A DNA stretch of 43,557 bases from DAOTTI01 sp034437795 (GTDB lineage: Bacteria; Chloroflexota; UBA11872; UBA12225), in contig DAOTTI010000167.1 of NCBI GenBank assembly GCA_034437795.1, positions 1 to 43,557 of the forward strand. The letters run 5' to 3'. Each line of letters begins with the position of its first letter. Within the stretch, counting starts at the first letter, position 1. Made by a program: the position numbers and the translations under genes. Below are positions 31,242 to 39,798 of this stretch, one piece after another. The notes below the pieces were generated by a model. That model was not told where the DNA came from. It was given only the letters and a program-made list of their open reading frames with translations, and searched no databases.

Positions 31242-32007
31242 GGCGCGGCTGATCAGAGATCCGTTCGAGCTGGTCAACTTCTTCTTCGCGTCCCTCTTTG
31301 GTGAGTGAGGTCTGGCGCAGGCGCCTCAGCCGCCGGCGCTTGCGCGTCAGCGGCGCCCCTACCCGTAATGGTAGCTGTGGCGCGGGGCCCGCACTGATCC
31401 CGGTCTCCCCTCTGGCGCGGCCGGGGGCGTGGGGCAGTGCGCCCGGCGCCTCCGCCAGCGAGGCGTCGCGGGCCGGCTGCTGCCCTGTGGCGATGGCCTG
31501 CTCCGCGGGCGCTGTGGTCCGCCGCTCGCGCCGCAGGCGGCGGGCCACGGCGCGCCCCAGCATCGGCTGCATCCGCTCCACGTCTTTGAGCAGGCGCAGC
31601 ACGGTAAAGCCAATCACGGCACAGCCGCCCGCCAGGACGTAGAGCCCGAAGCCGCAGAGCATGCCGATATAGGCGGCGACCCAGATGCTGGCGGCGGTGG
31701 TCAAGCCGCGGATGACCCCTTCCTTGACGCTGCTCCGCCAGATGGTGCCGGCGCCGATAAAGCCGATGCCGGTCACGATCTGCGCGGCCACGCGCCCCGC
31801 ATCCTGTACCGTGCCGAAGGCGGCCACGCCGTGGATGCCCGCGATGGTGAAGGCGGCGGCGCCGAGTGACACCAGCATGTGCGTGCGCAGGCCGGCCGGG
31901 TAGCCGCGCAACTCGCGTTCCAGCCCCAGCACGCTGCCCAGCAGCGCGGAGAGCGCTAGCTGCGCCACCATCTGGAGCTGTTGCAGGTTGTTGGGAAGCT
32001 CCTGCAT
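31222..32007 (-). CDS. MgtC/SapB family membrane protein
   Basis: A 261-residue protein. The N-terminal 140 residues are the MgtC transmembrane domain: LALSALLGSVLGLERELRGYPAGLRTHMLVSLGAAAFTIAG is the signature, then AAQIVTGIGFIGAGTIWR and VRGLTTAASIWVAAYIGMLCGFGLYVLAG, giving about four or five helices. The C-terminal part is basic and disordered (many Arg and Pro), not the usual ACT-like domain. MgtC proteins affect magnesium and phosphate homeostasis. ATG 32007 lies only 10 bases after a TATACT box, implying a nearly leaderless message. It overlaps the PHP gene downstream. Confidence 0.85.
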   Translation of the reverse strand: MQELPNNLQQLQMVAQLALSALLGSVLGLERELRGYPAGLRTHMLVSLGAAAFTIAGIHGVAAFGTVQDAGRVAAQIVTGIGFIGAGTIWRSSVKEGVIRGLTTAASIWVAAYIGMLCGFGLYVLAGGCAVIGFTVLRLLKDVERMQPMLGRAVARRLRRERRTTAPAEQAIATGQQPARDASLAEAPGALPHAPGRARGETGISAGPAPQLPLRVGAPLTRKRRRLRRLRQTSLTKEGREEEVDQLERISDQPRHDRNDG

Positions 32008-32017
32008 CTCCGCAAGC

Positions 32018-32023
32018 AGTATA
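32018..32023 (-). promoter_or_regulatory. -10 box of the mgtC-like gene, near-leaderless
   Basis: TATACT on the minus strand ends 10 bases before the ATG at 32007. Transcription would start only about 4-5 bases before the coding sequence. No clear -35 is seen. Confidence 0.45.
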
Positions 32024-32184
32024 GGCAGAGACGCGTTTTCCGGCCACCCAGCGCCGTGTTAGAGTGGGTAACAGAAGGCCGGCAGGCCGGCGCAGCCTGC
32101 GACCAGCGTCGACTGAACCCTCGGAGCGGGCCGCTGGGGACTGACAGGGGACGCCACCGCGCCGGCCGGGCAGCGAGTGGACCG

Positions 32185-32685
32185 GTGGACCTGACGGAGA
32201 CGCCCCTGGCAGCGCTGATCGCCTCCGCGGCGTTCGTCGCCTTGGCCCTGGCCGCCCTTGCTGCCGCCCTGTACAAGCTCGAGTTCAGTAAGGCGGCGCG
32301 CCGCCGGCGGCGCCTGCACGAGGCGCTGGCCCGCGCCGAACGCGCCCGCGCCGCCAGCAAGGCGGGGACGGCGCCCGGCTCACCGCTGACGCCGGACGAG
32401 GTCAGGCGCCTGCAGGCCTTCCGCACCCGCGCCCGCATGATGGTCGATGAGCCGCTGACGCCGCTGCCGTGGCACCGCAAGCTCCGCCTGCTCTGGCGGG
32501 ACGGCTACTCGGGGTGGATCCTGGCGGCCCTGGTGGGCGCGTTCAGCATGGCCACGCACTTCGGCGCCTTCTGGCTGATTGCCGGCGGGGGGTGGCTGGG
32601 CGCCACGCTGATCACGCTGCTCTCCACCATCCTGATGGTGGCCGCCTGCTTCTGGGTCTTGATCGGGCTGGTCGCGCCGGATTAG
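32185..32685 (+). CDS. membrane protein of unknown function
   Basis: A 166-residue protein with an N-terminal helix (LAALIASAAFVALALAALAAALYKLEF), a highly basic coiled segment (residues 36-70, many Arg), and two C-terminal helices (WILAALVGAFSMATHFGAFWLIAG and GATLITLLSTILMVAACFWVLIGLVA). The likely start is GTG 32185. A conserved-looking PHRKLRLLWRDG-like motif (LPWHRKLRLLWRDGYSG) precedes the last helices. No family recognised. It diverges from mgtC. Confidence 0.6.
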   Translation: MDLTETPLAALIASAAFVALALAALAAALYKLEFSKAARRRRRLHEALARAERARAASKAGTAPGSPLTPDEVRRLQAFRTRARMMVDEPLTPLPWHRKLRLLWRDGYSGWILAALVGAFSMATHFGAFWLIAGGGWLGATLITLLSTILMVAACFWVLIGLVAPD

Positions 32686-32711
32686 CCTGGATCATTCCTG
32701 GCCGGCAAGGA

Positions 32712-32923
32712 GCCCTCTCTCCCCTTGGGGGAGTTCCCTCGCCCTATGGGAGAGGGCGAGGGTGTCTTGCGGCTGCAGCCTGGGTGCAGGAGCATTCCCT
32801 CTCCCATGGCGAGACGGCTCCTTTAATCCTGTCTCCCCATGGGAGAGGGAGAGGGCGCCAGGGCCTACCCTTGAATGCCTGCCGCTGCCCCGTCTCCCCA
32901 TGGGAGAGGGTGAGGGCTCCCGA
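32712..32923. repeat. cluster of four short palindromic repeats
   Basis: CCCTCTC...GAGAGGG-type palindromes occur at about 32713-32733, 32736-32763, 32793-32815 and 32838-32855, with another at 32898-32920. They fill most of the 290-bp gap between two convergent genes. Similar sequence is found at 8920, 9790 and 34270. Confidence 0.65.
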
Positions 32924-32975
32924 ATAACGGGTCAGGGGAGCCGAACGGACGGGCGTGATCCGCGCGGTCTCACCA

Positions 32976-34229
32976 TCAGCGGAGGTCGCAGGGCTCGCCC
33001 GGTACCCGGCGTGCATCGTCTTCCGCCTTGCCGGCGGGGACGGGCGCAGGGCCGGCGTCGCCGGCTGCCAGCTCAAGCTGGCGGTGAAAGCCCGCCATCC
33101 GCTCGCGCCGCACCTCGTCCACGATCACGGCCAGCGCCGCTACCAGCGGCACGGCGAGGATGGTGCCGGCAATCCCCATCAGCTCCGCCCCGGCCAGCAA
33201 GGCCAGCATCACCACCAGGGGATGCAGCGAGACGGCTCGCTCCATCACCTTAGGCACGACCAGATTGTTCTCGAGCTGCTGCACGATGATGTACAGGACG
33301 ATGGTGAGCACGCCCTTGACCGGCGACTGGAAGAAGGCGATGATCACCGCGGGGATGGCGCTCACGATCGGGCCAACCATGGGTACAGCCTCGCCCACGG
33401 CCGCGATCAGGGCCAGGAGCACGGCGTAGCGCACGTCCAGGAGCAGGAGGCCGATCAGGGTCAGGCCGCCGATGATGGCGCTGAGCATGATCTGCCCGCG
33501 CAGCCAGCCGCCCAGCCGGTCGCCGATGCGCGCCGCCACGTCGTGCGCCTGGGCCTGCCGCGCGGGCGGGAGAAAGGAGATCAGGTAGCGCAGGATGCGC
33601 TCGCTGTCTACGGTCATGTACAGGGCCAGAAACAGGATGAATAGCCCGTTGAGCGCGCCACCCAGCACCCCCACGGCGATGCGCACCACGGCCAGCGCCT
33701 GGCCGGTGAGAGTGGCCACCTCCGTGGCGCCGAGCGCCAGCCCTGAGAGCAGATTGCGGTCCAGCCCGAACGTGGCCAGGAACGGAAAGCGCTCCGGCAG
33801 GCCCTCCACAAAGGCTCGGAAGTCGGCCGCATACCTGGGGAGGCGCATCACCAGGTCCTCGATCTCCATCACCAAGGGCGGGATCAGCAGCGAGAACAGG
33901 AGCGCAATGGTCAGGAACAGCGTCAGATAGAGCAGCAGCACGACCAGCGCGCGGGGAGGCGTCCACCGCCGGCGCCCGAGCACCACGGGGGACGGGCGGG
34001 TGGCCTGGTTCACAATCGGCGTCATGCTGGCCGCGATGATCAGCGCCAGAAAGACCTGAACGACGACCGTCTGCAGCCGGATCAGCAGCCAGATGAGGGC
34101 TACCAGCCCGAAGGTGAACAGGACGGTGCGCACCGCCACCCGAAAGGCCGCCGCCTCAGTCAGGCCGCCGAGATTCGGCCGCTCGCCAGCAACGTCCACA
34201 GTTGGCATAGTAACAGCAACGCCGCCCAT
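32976..34229 (-). CDS. AI-2E family transporter
   Basis: About 417 residues with some eight helices. The N-terminal pair (VAVRTVLFTFGLVALIWLLIRL and VVVQVFLALIIAASMTPIVN), the RYAADFRAFVEGLPERFPF loop and the C-terminal block with LRGQIMLSAIIGGLTLIGLLLLDVRYAVLLALIAAVGEAVPMVGPIVSAIPAVIIAFFQSP and VPKVMERAVSLHPLVVMLALLAGAELMGIAGTILAVPL are characteristic of the AI-2E/PerM family. Some members export the AI-2 signal or act as Na+/H+ antiporters. The start is uncertain: ATG 34229, ATG 34208 or GTG 34235; none has a good ribosome-binding site. Confidence 0.85.
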   Translation of the reverse strand: MGGVAVTMPTVDVAGERPNLGGLTEAAAFRVAVRTVLFTFGLVALIWLLIRLQTVVVQVFLALIIAASMTPIVNQATRPSPVVLGRRRWTPPRALVVLLLYLTLFLTIALLFSLLIPPLVMEIEDLVMRLPRYAADFRAFVEGLPERFPFLATFGLDRNLLSGLALGATEVATLTGQALAVVRIAVGVLGGALNGLFILFLALYMTVDSERILRYLISFLPPARQAQAHDVAARIGDRLGGWLRGQIMLSAIIGGLTLIGLLLLDVRYAVLLALIAAVGEAVPMVGPIVSAIPAVIIAFFQSPVKGVLTIVLYIIVQQLENNLVVPKVMERAVSLHPLVVMLALLAGAELMGIAGTILAVPLVAALAVIVDEVRRERMAGFHRQLELAAGDAGPAPVPAGKAEDDARRVPGEPCDLR

Positions 34230-34617
34230 CGCCACGGGGCGCCTACCCCGGCTCCCTCACGGGCGGTGAAGTGTTCCCTCTCCCAAAGGGAGAGTGGGGT
34301 CTGACTACCTGAAACCGGTCGTCGGCAGCCGACAGTTCCCTCCCCCTTGGGACAGAGGGAGCGGGGCTCCGCTCGCTACTCGCTCCTTTCGGGAGAGGGC
34401 ACGGGTGGGGGGCCCCTGGTGAGGGCTCCGCCGGCTATCCGGAAAACTGGTTGCACCCGAGCAGACACGGAGTGCGTTATCTGGTGTAAGATAGGTGCGC
34501 CTGCAGGGCTCCCTGGCGGTCGCCGGCGCCAGCGGCGCTGGGCCCCGGCGTTGAACGCCACCGGCGCCCGCCGGATCCATCCTGTCGGCAAACTGATGTG
34601 CGAGGAGCGCAGCTGAC
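34230..34617. repeat. intergenic region with short palindromic repeats
   Basis: Copies of the CCCTCTCCC...GGGAGAG palindrome lie at about 34272-34295, 34334-34362 and a degraded one near 34380-34405. Downstream of 34440 the region presumably carries the promoter of the 67-residue protein, but no clear box is seen. Confidence 0.55.
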
Positions 34618-34821
34618 ATGCCATACACCTACACCAACAAGAAAGGTGAGACCTATTACCTGCACGGCAAGGACGTGACGCTCCAGGGGGGGCGCAAGCA
34701 ACGCATCCACTACTTCGCTCGCCAGCCCAAGGCGGGCGAGGCCCTGGAGAGCGTGCCCCCCGGGCATACCGTGGTGGAGAACCCGCGCACCGGCCTGCCC
34801 TTCCTCAAGCGCGAGCGATAA
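34618..34821 (+). CDS. small conserved basic protein
   Basis: A 67-residue protein, MPYTYTNKKGETYYLHGKDV, then LQGGRKQRIHYFARQP, a VPPGHTVVENPRTGLPFLKRE tail. I recall similar short proteins, with the YYLHGKDV and ENPRTGLPFLK motifs, in other Chloroflexota and related genomes, without assigned function. A possible ribosome-binding site GAGGAG lies 10 bases upstream. The gene is followed by a good terminator, so it stands alone as a transcription unit. It has no cysteines and many aromatic and basic residues; RNA binding is possible but unproven. Confidence 0.75.
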   Translation: MPYTYTNKKGETYYLHGKDVTLQGGRKQRIHYFARQPKAGEALESVPPGHTVVENPRTGLPFLKRER

Positions 34822-34846
34822 CCCCTCGCCGAGGGACCCAGCGCGC

Positions 34847-34874
34847 GAACGGCGGCCCCATCGGGCCGCCGTTC
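34847..34874 (+). terminator. hairpin terminator
   Basis: GAACGGCGGCCC (34847-34858), a CATC loop and its exact reverse complement (34863-34874), followed by ATACTTTG. It lies 25 bp after the stop of the 67-residue protein. Confidence 0.75.
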
Positions 34875-34888
34875 ATACTTTGGGTGTG

Positions 34889-35197
34889 ATGGACGGCGAG
34901 GGACCAGCAGCCGCAGCAAATAGCCATCCAGCCGATCCCGAGCAGATCGCCTGGCGCGTGCTGTCCGACCTGCTCCGGCCCGACGGCGCGTTCGCGGGGT
35001 ATGCCCCCGACGGGCTGCGTCGCTTGATCGACCTACGCCTGGACCGCGAGGCGAAGGGGTCCAGCCTGGCGCCCGAGGCCCTGGCCGAGGCCTTCGAGCG
35101 AGCCCTGCGCGAGCTGACGGGCGCGGACCGGCCGCCGCGGACCCACAATGGGCCGAGCAAACCCGAGGAGCCGGGCGAGACGGTGGAGGACCTGTAA
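34889..35197 (+). CDS. small acidic protein of unknown function
   Basis: A 102-residue protein (MDGEGPAAAANSH...) with a helical core: DPEQIAWRVLSDLLRPDGAFAGYAPDGLRRLIDLRLDREAKGSS, then PEALAEAFERALRELTG, ending in a disordered acidic tail. The ATG at 34889 follows a possible CATACT box by 9 bases, suggesting a leaderless transcript begun just after the terminator stem. No family recognised. Confidence 0.55.
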   Translation: MDGEGPAAAANSHPADPEQIAWRVLSDLLRPDGAFAGYAPDGLRRLIDLRLDREAKGSSLAPEALAEAFERALRELTGADRPPRTHNGPSKPEEPGETVEDL

Positions 35198-35257
35198 GCC
35201 CGCCGGCACGCCCGGCTCCTCGAACGCTCGAAGGAGGGAGTGGCGGGTGAGCCCGGC

Positions 35258-36670
35258 CTACCGCGCGCCGAGCTGCGCCTGCACGCGGTCTTTGAAGCTC
35301 TCGTAGATGTCCTTGACGATGGTATTGACCGCGTCCTTGCCGGCGGCGATGATCTCCCGCGGCCGCCCCTTGTTCTCCAGAATGGGGGTCCGGATCAGCT
35401 TCTGATATTCGGGGTTGTAGCGGTAGTAGTCGATGTGGGTGTGGTCCGGGCTCTCGATCGATCGCTTGGGATCGATCGCTCCCTGGGTGACCTTCTCCAG
35501 CTCCGCTCGCGGCATGAGGTCCTGGTAGCGCTTGTACCAGGTCTCCAGGGCCGCCCTGGTGGTCGGCGGGGTGCCGGTCAGCTCGCTGTACCGCGCCTGC
35601 ACGTCGGGGCTGACCAGGTGCTTCATGAACGCCCAGGCGGCGTCGCGGTTCTTGCTCTGGGCGCTCAGCTCCCAGAAGTCGTTGTAGGCCGTGTTCTTGT
35701 TGGTGACCTTCCACGGCACAGCGGCGGCCGCCCACTTGAAGTCTTTGATCACGCTGTAGCCCCAGAAGTTCCAGCCGCCGCCGACCACCATCCCCACGCG
35801 CCCGGACTGGAAATTGCCGGCCGCCGGATCGACCCCCGGGCGGGGCCAGACGAAGTACTTCCAGCGCAGGTCCTGCTCGAACTCGTGCGCCGCGATGCTC
35901 TCCGGCGTGTCGATCCGCGTGGTGTCCGCGATGCCGATCTCGTAGTGCTCCTTCTTGAAGGCGTCCCCGCCGAAGATCCAGGTGCCCATCTCCGGCATGG
36001 AGGGACCCCAGGCTAGGCCGTAGACGGCATCCGATGTGCCCGGGTTCTTCGTCAGCTTCTGCGCATAATCCACGGCCTTCTCGATCGTCCAGGACCGGTC
36101 CTCCCAGTCCACCGGCGGGTACTTGAGGCCGGCCTGGTCGAACAGGTTCTTGTTATAGAAGAGCAGCGTGCCAAAGGTCGTGAGCTGCGGCAGCCCATAC
36201 TGCTTGCCGCGGATCTTGAACTTCTCCGGCAGACCGGGCAGGAACCGGTCCATGTCGAACTTGTCGCGGTTGACGAGCGGCGTCAGGTCGGCCACCATGC
36301 CTCGCGCCCATTAGCCGAAGTAGTTCATGCCGAAGCCCCAGACGTCCGGCGGCGACCCCGCGGCGAAGTCGGCCAGCAGCTTGTCGTTGTAGGCCTGGCT
36401 CCCGCCGGCCACCTCCGCATGGACGATCTCGATGTTGGGGGCAACGTCCTTGAACGTGGGGATCAGGATCTGCTGCTGCCCCATCCGCTCCACTTCGCCG
36501 CCGCGCGTTTGCCAGACGACCTGCCCGCTCAAGCTCTTCACGTCCGTGGGCGGGCCGGCGCGCCCCCCGGCGGCGGGGCCGCAGGCTGCGGCGCCGAACG
36601 CGCCGGCCAACGTGGCGGGTATCCCGAGCATGCGACGCCGTGTGACGTTGACGACCCCATCAGGCAGCAT
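35258..36670 (-). pseudogene. ABC sugar-binding lipoprotein interrupted by an in-frame stop
   Basis: Codon 120 of a 470-codon frame is TAA (36311-36313). Before it are a Tat/lipoprotein signal (TRRRMLGIPATLAGAFGAAAC) and the first part of a family-1 binding protein (QVVWQTRGGEVERMGQQ, SPPDVWGFGMNYFG). After it, in the same frame, come WARG-MVADLTPLVNRDKFD and the rest: QLTTFGTLLFYNKNLFDQAG, GVDPAAGNFQSGRVGMVVGGGWNFW, KWAAAAVPW and AWAFMKHL. The frame is intact elsewhere and codon use is normal, so the break is recent, a sequencing error, or read through. ATG 36670 has GGAGG 5 bases upstream. No permease genes are adjacent. Confidence 0.85.
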
Positions 36671-36800
36671 AGAAACCTCCTTACCTAGCTGGTCCTAGCT
36701 GGCGCTAGACCACGTTACGCTGAGCCAACTCCGGTACGCCGATCCCGGCATGGTCGGCTCCGGCTCCCTTCGGGCGAGGCACGGCACGCTCTCGATTGCC

Positions 36801-36830
36801 AGTATAGGCCCAGGGAAGCGCCTCTGTCAT
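36801..36830 (-). promoter_or_regulatory. promoter of the interrupted binding-protein gene
   Basis: ATGACA (36825-36830), an 18-bp spacer and TATACT (36801-36806) on the minus strand. Transcription from about 36794 would give a leader of roughly 125 bases before ATG 36670. Confidence 0.55.
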
Positions 36831-36999
36831 CTTCGTTTTCTACTGCGCCGTAGGCGCCCGGCTGCCCCCACGGTGCGGCGCCCCGCTCCTGGCGCGCAGG
36901 GGCCGCCGTGCGCCGGTCTGGTGGAAGAGATGGCCTGACGCTGGCCGAGAGCGCCGGACTGGCTGCTGGCCTCCGTCGCCGCGCGCCTCGCAGGGCAGG

Positions 37000-37005
37000 T
37001 AGACT
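37000..37005 (+). promoter_or_regulatory. -10 box of the YciH-like gene, leaderless
   Basis: TAGACT ends exactly 6 bases before the ATG at 37012, the spacing at which transcription starts on the A of the start codon. Confidence 0.5.
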
Positions 37006-37011
37006 TCCGGT

Positions 37012-37365
37012 ATGGCCGGCTTGCGTCTCGTCTATTCCACCGATACCGGGCGTATCGCGCCCAGGGAGCGGGCATCGCCAGGGCGCGGGGATCGTTCCGG
37101 TCCGCCGGTCCCGCAGGCGCCGGACGACGGCTGGGTCCGCATCTGGCGGGTCAAGGCCGGACGCGGGGGGAAGACGGCCACCGTCGTCACGGGGCTGCCG
37201 CACGACGAGGCCGGTCTGGAGGCCCTGGCTCTGGAGCTACGCCGGCTGGTCGGCGCCGGCGGGGGCGTGCGCCAGGGCGCCATTGAGCTGCAGGGCGACC
37301 ACCGCGCGCGGGTGCAGCAGCGGCTCACGCAGCTTGGCTACCAGGTGAAGCTAGCAGGTGGCTAG
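37012..37365 (+). CDS. yciH: SUI1/YciH family translation factor-like protein
   Basis: A 117-residue protein related to eIF1. It starts GLRLVYSTDTGRI, as in bacterial YciH, and has the SUI1 core: VRIWRVKAGRGGKTATVVTGLP, then LEALALELRRLVGAGGGVRQGAIELQGDHRARVQQRLTQLGYQVKLAG. The GxxGxxVTxxxGL and C-terminal G-D-x-R-x-x-V pattern is intact. YciH can influence start-codon selection; in bacteria its role is minor. It has no ribosome-binding site and a -10 box 6 bases before its ATG, so it appears to be a leaderless gene itself. Monocistronic. Confidence 0.85.
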   Translation: MAGLRLVYSTDTGRIAPRERASPGRGDRSGPPVPQAPDDGWVRIWRVKAGRGGKTATVVTGLPHDEAGLEALALELRRLVGAGGGVRQGAIELQGDHRARVQQRLTQLGYQVKLAGG

Positions 37366-37464
37366 CCGACCAGCCGGCGGGGGTGCCGTGCTACAGTTCC
37401 GCACGGGTGTGCGCGGCACTTCCGGATGGGCTGCGGTGGCCCGGATCGGCTGCGGAAGCGGACC

Positions 37465-37525
37465 TCACCCCTTCGGCCGGGGCCGCGCCGCCCCCTCTCC
37501 GACTAGGGAGAGGGGAGCGCGGGCC
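37465..37525. repeat. long GC-rich dispersed repeat, inverted partial copy
   Basis: CCTCACCCCTTCGGCCGGGGCCGCGCCGCCCC (read as consecutive shorter motifs) is the reverse complement of the end of the long repeat, followed by a CCCTCTCC...GGAGAGGGG palindrome. Confidence 0.6.
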
Positions 37526-37595
37526 AAGGTGTGGCGCCATCCAGACCTGTTGCGCACGCCCATACTGCCCTCATATCACTCAGGATCGGCCGGCC

Positions 37596-38684
37596 ATGGC
37601 AACCTATCGCATCGTCGCACCCCGTGACCTGGAAACGTTCTGCGCCCGCGTCTTTGAGCGGCTCGACACGCCCGCCGATGTGGCGCAGGAGGTGGCCGCG
37701 CATCTGGTACGCGCCAACCTGGCGGGACACGATAGCCACGGGGTGATCCGCGTGCCCCAGTATGCGATGCAGATCAGGCAGGGCGTGATCCTGCCGGGCG
37801 CGCGGCCGAGCGTGGTGAGGGAGCACGGGGCCGCGCTCTTGGTGGACGCTGGCCGCGGCTTCGGCCAGTTCGCCACTCGCTTCGCGCTGGAGCGCGCCCT
37901 GGAGCGCGCCGCGACGCTGGGCGTCGCGGCCGTGGCCATCCGGAACGCCAATCACATCGGCCGGCTGGGCGACTACTGCGAGGCGGGGGCGCGGCAAGGC
38001 TTTGTCGTGGAGCTGACGGCGGGCGCGGCCGGCCCTGGGGTAGGCGGGGCCGCGCCGTTCGGCGGCGCCACGCGCTTCCTGGGCACCAATCCCTGGGCCA
38101 TCGGCATCCCCGCGCCCGGCCAGCCGATCGTGGCCGACTTCGCCACCACCGTCATCGCCGAGGGGAAGGTGCGCGTTGCCCGCGCCAAGCGGGAGCCCCT
38201 GCCTCCCGGCTGCATCGTGGATAAGGAAGGGCGGCCGAGCACGGACCCCGAGGACTACTACGCCGGCGGGGCCCTGCTGCACGCCGGCGGACACAAGGGT
38301 TACGGCCTCTCGCTCGCCGCCGCCCTGCTTGGCGGGCTGGCGGCCATCGGCCAGGCTGAGCCGAGCCTGGCCGGCACTCCGCGCCCGGCGAACGCGAGCA
38401 CCGGCGATCGCATCGGCGGGGTGTTCCTGGTGGCGTTCGATCCGGGGGCCTTCGGCGATGCGGGTGAGTATCTCGCGACCGTCGGGCGCGTGGCGCGCGC
38501 GGCGAAGGCGGTCCCTCCCGCGCCCGGCGTGGCGGAGGTGCTCCTGCCGGGCGAGCCGGAAGCCCGTACCCGGCAGGAGCGCGAGCACAGCGGGATCGCC
38601 ATCCCCGATGACACCTGGCAGGCCATTGCCGAGGTAGCGGCCGGCGTCGACCTTGAGATGCCGCCATTCCGCGCTGCGCCCTAG
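37596..38684 (+). CDS. LDH2-type malate/lactate/ureidoglycolate dehydrogenase
   Basis: A 362-residue NAD(P)-dependent oxidoreductase of the Ldh2 (malate/L-lactate/ureidoglycolate/2,3-diketogulonate) family. Marks are ARANLAGHDSHGVIRVPQY (family-diagnostic HDSHG, about 46-50), AVAIRNANHIGRLGDYCEAG, GATRFLGTNPWAIGIPAPGQPIVADFATT, and GGHKGYGLSLAAALLGG (HKGYGLSL). The C-terminus ends with R-x-R-R-x-E-G-like RQEREHSGIAIPDDTW. It oxidises 2-hydroxy acids using NAD(P). The AGGA ribosome-binding site is weak. No neighbouring gene identifies the substrate. Confidence 0.9.
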   Translation: MATYRIVAPRDLETFCARVFERLDTPADVAQEVAAHLVRANLAGHDSHGVIRVPQYAMQIRQGVILPGARPSVVREHGAALLVDAGRGFGQFATRFALERALERAATLGVAAVAIRNANHIGRLGDYCEAGARQGFVVELTAGAAGPGVGGAAPFGGATRFLGTNPWAIGIPAPGQPIVADFATTVIAEGKVRVARAKREPLPPGCIVDKEGRPSTDPEDYYAGGALLHAGGHKGYGLSLAAALLGGLAAIGQAEPSLAGTPRPANASTGDRIGGVFLVAFDPGAFGDAGEYLATVGRVARAAKAVPPAPGVAEVLLPGEPEARTRQEREHSGIAIPDDTWQAIAEVAAGVDLEMPPFRAAP

Positions 38685-38862
38685 TGGCGCTTCAGACGAC
38701 CTGTTCCAGGATGCGAGGCCCCGTGCCAGGGAGGGTCAGGCCAAATCGCTGGCCTGATCGTGCACTAGCCAGAGCCAGCGCCGGCCACGACGCGCCGCCG
38801 GGCGCGCGCCGCGGGACCCACCCAAGCGGTGCAATCTGGGCGCCCCTGGTCGCCGGTGCCAG

Positions 38863-38868
38863 TAGAAT
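38863..38868 (+). promoter_or_regulatory. -10 box of the carbonic anhydrase gene
   Basis: TAGAAT ends 9 bases before the ATG, and no Shine-Dalgarno sequence is present between them, suggesting a near-leaderless mRNA. Confidence 0.45.
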
Positions 38869-38877
38869 TGGCGCCGC

Positions 38878-39720
38878 ATGAGTCGAACGCGCCTGACGAT
38901 CCTGGGGGCCGGCACCGCGGCCGTGCTGATCCTGGCCGGCTGCGTCCCCTCCCTGCCGAGCTTTCTGACACTCAAGAGCGCTCCCGCCCCAGCGCATGAG
39001 GCCGCGCATTGGAGCTACGATGGCGCGGAAGGCCCGCCGCACTGGGCGGAGCTGTCCCCCGACTATGCCCTGTGCAGCAGCGGGCGGGAGCAGTCGCCGG
39101 TCAACATCGTCGGGAGCCGGCTGCTTCAGGCGGAGTGGCTGATGCCCCTACAGTTGCAGCTCAACCCCAGCAAGCTGCAGCTCGTGCACAACGGGCACAC
39201 CATCCAGGTGAACTACCAGAAGGGGTCACGCTTCGTCTTCGAGAAGACCGGCTACGAGCTCAAGCAGTTCCACTTCCACGCGCCGAGCGAGCACCAGGTG
39301 CGGGGCGCCAGCGCGGACATGGAGATGCACCTCGTCTTCTCCAATCCGGCCAGACAGCTGGCCGTCATCGGGGTACTGATGGTGGCCGGCGCCGAGAACC
39401 CGCTGCTGGCCAAGTTCTGGCACGCCCTGCCGGACAAGGAAGGCGTGGTCAACCGTGAGATCACCATCAACGTGGCGGACGCCCTCCCCGCCGTGCGTGA
39501 CTACTACCACTACGACGGCTCCTTGACCACGCCACCCTGCACCGAGGGGGTGAAGTGGGTGGTGCTCAAACAGCCGGTCACCGTCTCCGTCGACCAGATC
39601 AACCGCTTCAAGGCCCTCTTCCCCAACTCCGCTCGCCCCGTCCAGCCTCTCCACGAGCGCTTCGTCAAGGAGACGGTCTCTAAGCCGGGGCAGCCGGCGC
39701 CGGCCTCGAGCCAGCACTAA
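38878..39720 (+). CDS. cah: alpha-class carbonic anhydrase lipoprotein
   Basis: A 280-residue alpha-carbonic anhydrase, which interconverts CO2 and bicarbonate. Zinc ligands are His 132 and 134 in ELKQFHFHAPSEH and His 151 in MEMHLVFS. YDGSLTTPPCTEGVKWVVL (about 212-230) supplies the Thr-199 equivalent. Cys 66 (ALCSSGREQSPVNI) and the Cys of TPPC would form the family disulfide. The N-terminus has a lipobox (LILAGC, Cys 22), so it is anchored outside the membrane. Length (280) and motifs match bacterial secreted forms. It has no ribosome-binding site. Confidence 0.95.
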   Translation: MSRTRLTILGAGTAAVLILAGCVPSLPSFLTLKSAPAPAHEAAHWSYDGAEGPPHWAELSPDYALCSSGREQSPVNIVGSRLLQAEWLMPLQLQLNPSKLQLVHNGHTIQVNYQKGSRFVFEKTGYELKQFHFHAPSEHQVRGASADMEMHLVFSNPARQLAVIGVLMVAGAENPLLAKFWHALPDKEGVVNREITINVADALPAVRDYYHYDGSLTTPPCTEGVKWVVLKQPVTVSVDQINRFKALFPNSARPVQPLHERFVKETVSKPGQPAPASSQH

Positions 39721-39798
39721 ACCAGGCTCAGGGAACCGGCGCGCTTCAGCCTGGCTCGGGCCGGCGCGCTGCCTTCCGGCCGCCGGCGTCGCTCGCCC

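Larger units (their letters stand above)
36671..37011. other. divergent intergenic region
   Basis: Besides the minus-strand promoter at 36801-36830 and the plus-strand -10 box at 37000, I see a short direct repeat ctagctgg (36686-36702) just upstream of the binding-protein gene. No gene is supported. Confidence 0.5.

Noticed and set aside
37503..38588. 361-residue minus-strand frame antisense to the LDH2 gene
   Set aside because: The plus strand holds all family motifs; the antisense frame arises from codon bias in GC-rich DNA.
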